From the IMG/VR virus record IMGVR_UViG_3300021963_000564, positions 1 through 26,479 of that record: DNA of 26,479 bases; one strand, given 5' to 3'. Positions 21,549 to 26,479 of this stretch are shown here, piece by piece. Position 1 is the first letter of the stretch, and every line of letters starts with the position of its first letter. This stretch comes from a virus. Position numbers and translations under genes: made by a program. The notes beneath the pieces are model-generated. The model made no database searches. It saw only the letters and a list, made by a program, of their open reading frames with translations, and was not told the origin of the DNA.

Positions 21549-21725
21549 TTAAGCCTGCTCAACGCCAAGCCAAACAAGCCATCTGTTGTAATCTTCAGTT
21601 GAGATTGCATCGTAATCTGGCTGTGGGTCGGATTCGGTTTTAATGTAATTTGTAAACTTGGAATCACTTTCCCAAGTAAACTGATAAACAACCTCTTGAT
21701 CTGTGTTTGATATAAGTGTTTTCAT
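21549..21725 (-). CDS. Small hypothetical protein, 58 aa
   Basis: ATG 21725 overlaps the tail-fibre stop (ATGA). The product is MKTLISNTDQEVVYQFTWE, then SDSKFTNYIKTES, then an acidic linker and RWLVWLGVEQA. It has no membrane segment; the mix of small beta and helix gives no family. It lies between the fibre gene and the adaptor gene, so a tail or chaperone role is possible (fibre-assembly chaperones are often tiny neighbours of fibre genes). Confidence 0.55.
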   Translation of the reverse strand: MKTLISNTDQEVVYQFTWESDSKFTNYIKTESDPQPDYDAISTEDYNRWLVWLGVEQA

Positions 21726-23089
21726 GTTGCGTAATATGGAATCTTTCTGCTGGTTCCGTTGATTGAAACTGTTAGGTAGCCAGCTACTGTTGCTGGTGGC
21801 GTGATTGTACTCGTTGAAGCTGTCACTGCTGTAGTCGCATTGCTCATTGTCAAATCACCATGAACGTGAAGTTTTGATAGGGCTGTTGCTGTTCCGATTG
21901 AAACATTGCCGCTTCCATCAATGCGGAGGCGTTCGGTAAAGGTTGCTGTATTGCCAGCAGTTCCAGATGGTGCGTTAGAGAAGGTATGAAGTCCACCTAA
22001 TTGTTGATAGACTGTTGCATCATCTGATGCTATGTACTTGAAGTTCGTTCCATCGTGATATACATTTGCAGCAACATTTACCTTGTCTTGATCCCCGCCT
22101 GAAACTCTTCCAGATATTGAGCCTCCAATACCGACTTGAATGGCTTTATATTCTGATGCACCCCATGCACTAGGAGTAACCCCAACTCCAACATTACCAC
22201 TCGAATCAATCCGAAGGCGTTCTGTGAAGGTTGCCGTATTACCAGCGGTTCCAGATGGCGCATTAGAGAAGGTATGAATTCCGCCTGATTGTTGATAGAC
22301 TGTTGCATCGTCTGATGCTATGTACCTAAATACTGTTCCATCATTATAGATGTTTGCCGCAACATTGACTTTATCCTGGTCTCCGCCTGAAACTCTTCCA
22401 GATATTGAACCTCCAATTCCAACTTGAATAGCTTTATATTCTGATGCACCCCATCCACTAGGAGTAACTCCAATTCCAACTTGACCACCCGAGTCAATTC
22501 TCATTGCCTCCGCCCCACCCTCCGAAAACGCAATGGTGTCAGCGGCGGGGAAGAAGATGCCAGTGTTGGTGTCTCCAGTAGGTGAGACGGCTGGTGCGGC
22601 ATCGGTTCCTGTTCCGCTTGTAATCTTGGTTATGGATGTGAGGGTTGGAATAACTCCAGTAGTAATCGTTCCAGTAGTGCTGTTGAGCGTAGCCACAGTA
22701 CCAGTAGTACTGTTAAGTCCAGTAATAGTTCCAGTTGTACTGTTAAGCGTAGCCACAGTTCCAGTAGTGCTGTTGAGCGTAGCCACAGTACCAGTAGTAA
22801 TTGTTGCCGTAGATGAAGTTAAAGTCTGAATCGTCCCTGCCGTTGTATTGATCGTTCCAGTAAGCTCGGCCTTCATCACGTTAGCCACTGTCATGCGCTT
22901 TAACGTATTTGAATCAGAAGCATCGCCAATTAGGAAGGTATCGTTTGTAGCTACAACTGTCTCAGCGGTACGATCTTGGATAAGACCAGAAGTTGGGGTA
23001 GCATTGGTAACAAGCGCACCAAGCTTGGCAGCTGTTACGTCATTAGCTACTCCGTCAACAAAAGTCGTTCCTGCTGTAAATGAAGCCAT
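21722..23089 (-). CDS. Tail fibre / appendage protein built from repeats
   Basis: 455 aa. Residues 1-75 are the attachment-like part (FTAGTTFVDGVANDVTAAK). Residues about 80-150 are Thr-rich decapeptide repeats (STTGTVATLN). Residues 197-388 are two copies of a 96-residue module starting RIDSSGNVGVGVTPS and ending TATFTER, with a third start at 389. These modules are widespread in phage receptor-binding fibres. The C-terminus SINGTSRKIPYY is probably a trimerisation or capping piece. AGGAG lies eight bases before ATG 23089. It is the best candidate for host recognition. Confidence 0.75.
   Translation of the reverse strand: MASFTAGTTFVDGVANDVTAAKLGALVTNATPTSGLIQDRTAETVVATNDTFLIGDASDSNTLKRMTVANVMKAELTGTINTTAGTIQTLTSSTATITTGTVATLNSTTGTVATLNSTTGTITGLNSTTGTVATLNSTTGTITTGVIPTLTSITKITSGTGTDAAPAVSPTGDTNTGIFFPAADTIAFSEGGAEAMRIDSGGQVGIGVTPSGWGASEYKAIQVGIGGSISGRVSGGDQDKVNVAANIYNDGTVFRYIASDDATVYQQSGGIHTFSNAPSGTAGNTATFTERLRIDSSGNVGVGVTPSAWGASEYKAIQVGIGGSISGRVSGGDQDKVNVAANVYHDGTNFKYIASDDATVYQQLGGLHTFSNAPSGTAGNTATFTERLRIDGSGNVSIGTATALSKLHVHGDLTMSNATTAVTASTSTITPPATVAGYLTVSINGTSRKIPYYAT
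21926..22501 (-). repeat. 288-bp tandem duplication in the fibre gene
   Basis: Codons for RID start at 22501, 22213 and 21925: an exact 288-bp (96-aa) period. The two full copies are nearly identical in protein but differ at many third positions, so selection has kept the protein while DNA drifted. Confidence 0.85.
22670..22789 (-). repeat. 30-bp tandem repeats (decapeptide)
   Basis: Four units encoding variants of T(V/I)ATLNSTTG in a row, residues 101-140 of the fibre, with imperfect copies on both sides. Such short repeats can change number by slippage or recombination and would lengthen or shorten the fibre shaft. Confidence 0.85.
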
Positions 23090-23100
23090 TGTATTATCTC

Positions 23101-23328
23101 CTATCCGTTAAAGCGGTTTTTAAGGACATCCCAGGCCATTGAGCAAGCAAGCCCTATTAGCCCAGCTACAGCCAGAACCCTGGTCCGCAAGTGTTCCAGC
23201 GCACTCAATCTATTAGCAACATCCCCGTGGAAAGCAAGTGACCTTTCTACCATGGCGTACAACTGAACCTGACGCTCTTCCATCCTGGCGAGCCTGATTT
23301 CCATGTTCCAGACTTGCTCCTCGCTCAT
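23101..23328 (-). CDS. Coiled-coil membrane protein, holin/XhlA-like candidate
   Basis: 75 aa. Residues 1-48 are a charged coiled coil (EEQVWNMEIRLARMEERQ). Residues 50-67 form a single membrane span (VLAVAGLIGLACSMAW), ending in DVLKNRFNG. A soluble coiled coil followed by one C-terminal span is the pattern of XhlA/hemolysin-type and some phage lysis proteins. It overlaps a small lipoprotein gene by ATGA. A role in lysis is likely from topology and pairing but is not proven; a virion-associated membrane protein is the alternative. Confidence 0.55.
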   Translation of the reverse strand: MSEEQVWNMEIRLARMEERQVQLYAMVERSLAFHGDVANRLSALEHLRTRVLAVAGLIGLACSMAWDVLKNRFNG

Positions 23329-23456
23329 GGCTTGGTAGCCCCCAAGTCAGATGCTGCCCCCATATCCGAATATACAGGAAGCGGGTTGTTGTCAACCTTG
23401 CGTGGCGAGCAGGAAGCAAATGCAAGGCAGAGGATGGAGATGGTAATGAAATTCAT
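23325..23456 (-). CDS. Small lipoprotein, possible outer spanin-like
   Basis: 43 aa, from ATG 23456, which overlaps the upstream stop (TAATG). After the hydrophobic MNFITISILCLAFASC, Cys16 is in a near-lipobox (FASC), so it is probably lipid-modified at C16. The rest is short and Pro-containing (SPRKVDNNPLPVYSDMG). It ends in TGA overlapping the next ATG. Small lipoproteins beside a coiled-coil membrane gene suggest a spanin-like pair that would disrupt the outer membrane, but the partner has its span at the wrong end for a classical Rz. Confidence 0.55.
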   Translation of the reverse strand: MNFITISILCLAFASCSPRKVDNNPLPVYSDMGAASDLGATKP

Positions 23457-23848
23457 TACGGAGTTGTGCTGATGACGAGTGTGCCAGATACAATTAAATA
23501 ATCACTTGTGTTAGTCCAACCAGTTGTCGGAAGCGATGTTGATGGAGCAGTATTTGTTGCTACTAAAATAGCTATTGGATCACCTTCCGTAAACCCATAA
23601 ACACGAAAATTCCATTCGGTCGCAGTAGCTACAACAAATCCTTTACCATATACGTCCTCCCAATACCCAGGCTCAAGTAAATTATATGGATTAGCTATAC
23701 TGCCATTATAATAAGAGCCTTGATCTTGAAATGTCAATCCAGAGGCATATATCGTTGGTTCGGTAAGTGAAATCTCGCTAGGCGCAGCTGCACCACCACC
23801 AACCTTGCGGATATTCTGCGCGCCTAATCCTAGGGATAATCTTGGCAT
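23456..23848 (-). CDS. Small structural/decoration protein, MPRLSLGLG paralog 1
   Basis: 130 aa. It begins MPRLSLGLGAQNIRKVGGG, followed by AAAPSEIS, then a beta-rich part with YASGLTFQDQGSYYNGS and a PTTGWTNTSDYLIVSG end. The N-terminal block also opens the next upstream gene, so the pair arose by duplication of a structural module with different C-termini. Such short proteins are often tail-tip or fibre-like adhesins. Its stop and the lipoprotein start share one base (TAATG). No ribosome binding site seen. Confidence 0.55.
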   Translation of the reverse strand: MPRLSLGLGAQNIRKVGGGAAAPSEISLTEPTIYASGLTFQDQGSYYNGSIANPYNLLEPGYWEDVYGKGFVVATATEWNFRVYGFTEGDPIAILVATNTAPSTSLPTTGWTNTSDYLIVSGTLVISTTP

Positions 23849-23857
23849 AGAATTATA

Positions 23858-24211
23858 TCAAGCTGCGGTGATGGTGACTGCTGGTCCAGCCCCAATAGTA
23901 TAAGTCCATCCAGTTGTGGGAATGATTAATGGGTTTACGCTGGGGTTTGTTGCCCTTATTTCTCCGTTATTTGCATCCAAAACCCAAGTGCCTAAAATAT
24001 CAATATTCCAAGTTAGTTGTTGAAATTCACCTTCACCGAAAGAAATTCTCCATTGGGTATTTGAAAGTTTTGTATATATGTCTGGATCAAAATAACCAAA
24101 AGAAATAATAAGATTTCCAGCGGTTGCGGCAACAATCCCGCTGGGCGCGGCTCCCCCACTCTTAATCTTGCGAACGGATTGCACCCCCAAGCCTAAAGAC
24201 AATCTTGGCAT
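23858..24211 (-). CDS. Small structural/decoration protein, MPRLSLGLG paralog 2
   Basis: 117 aa from ATG 24211; the frame extends five codons further to a TTG-type start, but the block alignment with the paralog favours 24211. Begins MPRLSLGLGVQSVRKIKSG, then GAAPSGIVA, a beta-rich middle (FDPDIYTKLSNTQWRISFG) and the shared PTTGWTYTIGAG end. It is preceded by a hairpin at 24231-24256. Role as for the paralog. Confidence 0.55.
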   Translation of the reverse strand: MPRLSLGLGVQSVRKIKSGGAAPSGIVAATAGNLIISFGYFDPDIYTKLSNTQWRISFGEGEFQQLTWNIDILGTWVLDANNGEIRATNPSVNPLIIPTTGWTYTIGAGPAVTITAA

Positions 24212-24230
24212 AAAATTACAATGCAATCAC

Positions 24231-24256
24231 CCGCCAAGGGATAGAACCTTTGGCGG
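24231..24256 (-). terminator. Strong hairpin between structural genes
   Basis: CCGCCAAGG (24231-24239) and CCTTTGGCGG (24247-24256) pair over nine base pairs with one bulged base and a 7-nt loop. On the minus strand it is followed by a moderately T-rich stretch ending AATTTT before the next ATG. It may be a partial terminator that lowers expression of the genes further left relative to the capsid, or an mRNA-processing site. Confidence 0.45.
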
Positions 24257-24273
24257 TGTGGTTGCTTGAATCA

Positions 24274-24513
24274 TTAACCAGCTATGTAGCCAATCACCTT
24301 GCCAGTTCCAGCCGTGTAGCTGTCGAACTCGCCATAGATGATGTTGCCAGAGCCAATCGTAACGCCAGTCAGAGTGCCATCATATTTACCGCTAATCGCG
24401 CTAAACGTGGTATCTGAAAGCATTTGGATTGCCCAATAGCCAGGTGTTGCCGTTCCAGTGCTTCCTACGGAAAATCCGTATTGACCTTGGAATTTATCTA
24501 ATGCGCGTGACAT
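24274..24513 (-). CDS. Small structural protein, 79 aa
   Basis: 79 aa. MSRALDKFQGQYGFSVG, then STGTATPGYWAIQMLSDT and SGKYDGTLTGVTIGSGN: Gly/Thr-rich beta sequence. The beta-strand-rich composition is typical of small head or tail decoration proteins that appear near the capsid gene. ATG 24513 shares one base with the stop of the upstream gene (TAATG). No family. Confidence 0.55.
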   Translation of the reverse strand: MSRALDKFQGQYGFSVGSTGTATPGYWAIQMLSDTTFSAISGKYDGTLTGVTIGSGNIIYGEFDSYTAGTGKVIGYIAG

Positions 24514-24707
24514 TAGGTGTGAAGGGCAATCCGATAGGACGTGCCGTTAAGAGTCACGTTCAAGGACGCAGGAGATGTTGCAACGGTATTAACCGTTCCA
24601 CCGCTGGAGCTTGCCGTAAACTCAATTACGTTTGTGAAGCCTTGAGTGTCAAAGCGGATAGCCTTGTTCTTGGCTTTACGAGTGCTTCTTACAAATTCAT
24701 TCGCCAT
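24513..24707 (-). CDS. Small structural protein, 64 aa
   Basis: 64 aa. MANEFVRSTRKAKNKAIR, then FDTQGFTNVIEFTASSSGG and a C-terminal LNVTLNGTSYRIALHT. AAGGAG is a few bases before ATG 24707. The NGTS-x-x-I ending echoes the tail fibre's C-terminus (SINGTSRKI), hinting at a shared module. It overlaps the upstream gene by eleven bases. Confidence 0.55.
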   Translation of the reverse strand: MANEFVRSTRKAKNKAIRFDTQGFTNVIEFTASSSGGTVNTVATSPASLNVTLNGTSYRIALHT

Positions 24708-24987
24708 ATTTTTTTCTCCTTAAAGCCGCACGTTTGATGCTATCTGGCGTGTACTGGCTTCTAAACCTACTGCCAAGTTTTTGTTCCTGGCGGTAGTACC
24801 CCTTCATCAAATTTGTTTGATTGACTCCCAGCGGGTTGTCGAGGGGTTCGCCAACCCCCACTAGGCTCAATCTTTGAGGGACGGTGAATCGTTTAAGGTA
24901 ACGAGGGACAGAATCCCTTTCGGCCACAGCCTTTTCCAGTTCGACAACTTTCCCATTTCTGGAGTCCTCGTACTGGTAAATAGGCAT
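24697..24987 (-). CDS. Hypothetical protein, 96 aa, MPIYQYE start
   Basis: 96 aa, beginning MPIYQYEDSRNGKVVELEK and then VPRYLKRFTVPQRLSLVG. The opening resembles the FmdB-type MPIYEYxC fold but there are no cysteines for zinc binding, so it is a zinc-free variant or an unrelated beta domain. The C-terminal half is basic (RFRSQYTPDSIKRAALRRKKY), fitting nucleic acid or capsid contact. It shares one base with the upstream stop (TAATG) and lies among head genes. Confidence 0.5.
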   Translation of the reverse strand: MPIYQYEDSRNGKVVELEKAVAERDSVPRYLKRFTVPQRLSLVGVGEPLDNPLGVNQTNLMKGYYRQEQKLGSRFRSQYTPDSIKRAALRRKKYGE

Positions 24988-25355
24988 TAGCTATAGTTTT
25001 CCTTATCCGACTCCTCGGCCATCTTCATCATCTTTTCCTCTTCGGACATTGAGTTTTCACCTTCGGCCATGTCTTCCGACTTGTCCTTGGATTCACTCTC
25101 GCTCATGGCGTGTTCCACATTAACGTGGGCAACGCCATTTTCGATCATGTCAATAGTTCCAGAGAGTTCAACAGAATCACCTACTTCTGGCGAAACATTC
25201 TCGCTGCCATCGTTCATCTCGAACTTGGAAACAGGAAGCATCACCATTCCAGATTTTAACATCTTATTCATAGGTTTTCCAGATGAGGAAGGGGCTGGGG
25301 AGGTTTTATCCTCCCCAGCTTTCCGAGGACCCATAGCGATAACTAGGGTTCCCAT
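24987..25355 (-). CDS. Acidic small head protein, 122 aa
   Basis: 122 aa. A beta-like core (SVELSGTIDMIENGVAHV) is followed by a long acidic Ser/Glu/Lys tail (HAMSESESKDKSEDMAEG). Directly downstream of the capsid gene, so it may be a capsid-stabilising, decoration or scaffold-like factor. It ends in NYS, as the capsid does. ATG 25355 has no good ribosome binding site; an internal ATG at codon 8 is an alternative. Confidence 0.5.
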   Translation of the reverse strand: MGTLVIAMGPRKAGEDKTSPAPSSSGKPMNKMLKSGMVMLPVSKFEMNDGSENVSPEVGDSVELSGTIDMIENGVAHVNVEHAMSESESKDKSEDMAEGENSMSEEEKMMKMAEESDKENYS

Positions 25356-25362
25356 TTAATTA

Positions 25363-26391
25363 TTAGCTGTAGTTGGACTTCGCAACGATGACTCGGAAGA
25401 ACCGAGTATCGAGTTGCTTGGCCGCGTAGAACGTCTTAAAGGACGCTACGATACGCTGTCCGTAAGGATCGCTCTTATCGGGAGCATCGAGGATCGACAC
25501 CTTCGGAGCGAAGGGCGAGCCAGAGGCTGCCAATGAGGACAAGCTAGGAACACCAAACGCGCCACCACCGAGGAGGACGTTGGCATAACCAGTGTTAACA
25601 CCAGTTGTTCCCACGCTGTTTTCAGCGATGCCAGAGGCGGAGGTATTGAATGTCTGTACGTTGGTCGAAGAGATGACCGATACGCCAAACAACTTGCCGA
25701 TTTCACCTTTGAAGATGGCGTCGGGATTCGAATAGCTCGAAACCTTCAACCAATCATCGTCCTGCTGTAGATCACGGATAACGGCAGGGTGCGCGACGAG
25801 CGCGTAGCCGTCCTTGATCTTAGGAGCGCGGGCGATGAACAGCGAAGTCGCACCATCGAGCAAGTCGGTGGAGGTCATTGCGCCGTTAGCAACTGAACCA
25901 GTAGCCCAGGTCGTGCCGTTAGTCGTGTTCTGAGCATAACGGTTGTACGATTTGGTGGCTACGCCAGTACCAGTGCTGGTCGAGGAATCCTGCACCAACG
26001 CGCGGTGACAGAGTGTGTCAGCGTGAAGGGCGGCATCTTCGCCAAGTTGTTTAGTGGCCTGCGCCAAGTGCGAGAACAATTCGGTGGCGAGGATTACATC
26101 CGTGAGGATGATCTTGCTGCCGTACTGCACAAGCGTGGCTTCGACTGAAGACAACGTGAGATCACGCTCGTCACCAGAGGAGGGAGTCGTTCCTTCCGAT
26201 AAGGCAGAGATAGCAGTGATGCTAGGGTCGCCAAAACGGAAAAAGCGTATCGTTTTGTTCCCGCCAGTTTTGGTCGGGTAGGGGGTTTTCATTGCAAATT
26301 GCTCCATCTGGAGCAATGGGATTGCGCGTTCTAGCAAAGCTTTTGAAAAGTAAGCTTGGAACTGCGCGCTGACTGAGCCTGTAGTTACCAT
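25363..26391 (-). CDS. Major capsid protein, N4-gp56 family
   Basis: 342 aa. It has the N-arm QAYFSKALLERAIPLLQMEQ, then PTKTGGNKTIRFFRFGD, ALSEGTTPSSGDERDLTLS and VQYGSKIILTDVILATEL. These are the sequence landmarks of the N4-gp56 HK97-fold capsids. HADTLCHRALV and a KDGYALVAHPAVIRDLQQD helix-strand pair complete the fold. It forms the head shell. ATG 26391 has AAGGAT about ten bases upstream. The gene is followed by small head and tail genes, as usual. Confident. Confidence 0.9.
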   Translation of the reverse strand: MVTTGSVSAQFQAYFSKALLERAIPLLQMEQFAMKTPYPTKTGGNKTIRFFRFGDPSITAISALSEGTTPSSGDERDLTLSSVEATLVQYGSKIILTDVILATELFSHLAQATKQLGEDAALHADTLCHRALVQDSSTSTGTGVATKSYNRYAQNTTNGTTWATGSVANGAMTSTDLLDGATSLFIARAPKIKDGYALVAHPAVIRDLQQDDDWLKVSSYSNPDAIFKGEIGKLFGVSVISSTNVQTFNTSASGIAENSVGTTGVNTGYANVLLGGGAFGVPSLSSLAASGSPFAPKVSILDAPDKSDPYGQRIVASFKTFYAAKQLDTRFFRVIVAKSNYS

Positions 26392-26422
26392 ATAATTAAG
26401 TATCCTTGTTTGTTATGACTAC

Positions 26423-26479
26423 TCAACCTCTGTCAACTTCGCTTGCCATTTTCATCAATTCACGTTCTTGCTCATCAAG
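26423..26479 (-). CDS. 3' end of an upstream gene (partial)
   Basis: An open frame enters from the right edge and ends in TGA at 26425-26423, giving the last 18 residues LDEQERELMKMASEVDRG. Charged helical end. In phages of this type the gene before the capsid is often the scaffolding protein, and this charged helical end would fit, but the fragment is too short to decide. Confidence 0.4.
   Translation of the reverse strand, partial: LDEQERELMKMASEVDRG

Noticed and set aside
22670-22789. CRISPR-like regular repeats
   Set aside because: The repeats are contiguous 30-bp coding units without spacers; no cas genes are present.
22533-22829. Plus-strand frame of 98 aa, Val-rich
   Set aside because: It is the antisense reading of the fibre's 30-bp repeats and has no plausible protein composition.
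1-26479. Integrase, repressor or attachment site
   Set aside because: No tyrosine or serine recombinase or CI-like protein was found; the tRNA-like sequence is a full-length element inside a gene, not a 3' tRNA fragment beside an integrase.

Overview
The window is part of the genome of a tailed bacteriophage, apparently a short-tailed (podovirus-like) phage. Nearly all genes lie on the minus strand, so they read from the right end to the left. The phage assignment rests on a major capsid protein of the N4-gp56 type, two tail-tube/adaptor-like proteins, a very large ejection-type protein, a GH108-type lysozyme and a compact replication/recombination set. No integrase, repressor, terminase, portal or DNA polymerase is visible; the capsid and replication genes sit at the edges, so those are probably just outside. 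The host cannot be named. A lipobox protein and strong AAGGAG ribosome binding sites suggest a bacterial, probably Gram-negative host, and the assembly resembles uncultured aquatic phages (inference).

Layout, right to left. (1) 26479-19001: the 3' end of a gene, the major capsid protein, small structural/decoration proteins (including two paralogs sharing an MPRLSLGLG start), a small lipoprotein plus a coiled-coil/membrane protein (candidate lysis pair), a repeat-built tail fibre, a small protein, a tail-tube A-like adaptor and a tail-tube B-like protein. (2) 19004-10950: a small protein of unclear family, a proline-rich virion protein, a 721-aa repeat protein, a coiled-coil protein, a 1123-aa ejection-type protein and a GH108/peptidoglycan-binding lysozyme. 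(3) 10591-10953: a lone plus-strand gene for a short exported Gly/Ser-rich protein. (4) 10552-7073: three PD-(D/E)XK-type nucleases, an ssDNA-binding protein and many small proteins. (5) 7076-2417: an accessory block with two glycosyltransferases, a 2-oxoglutarate/Fe(II) oxygenase, a Mom-like DNA modification protein and several microproteins. (6) 2338-387: an AEP-type primase and a RepA-like helicase, overlapping by ATGA. (7) 386-1: a 257-386-base non-coding segment with G-quadruplex, short repeats, hairpin and AT-rich stretch, then the start of another small gene.

The genes are packed extremely tightly: about eighteen neighbouring pairs overlap by four bases (ATGA or GTGA) and four more by TAATG. 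Following this chain exposes seven to nine genes of 23-58 residues, mostly single-span membrane peptides, that a length cut-off would miss. The most unusual single observation is that the first ~29 codons of the Mom-like gene are a 76-nt tRNA-Gly(TCC)-like sequence, complete with acceptor stem and CCA, read in frame as protein.
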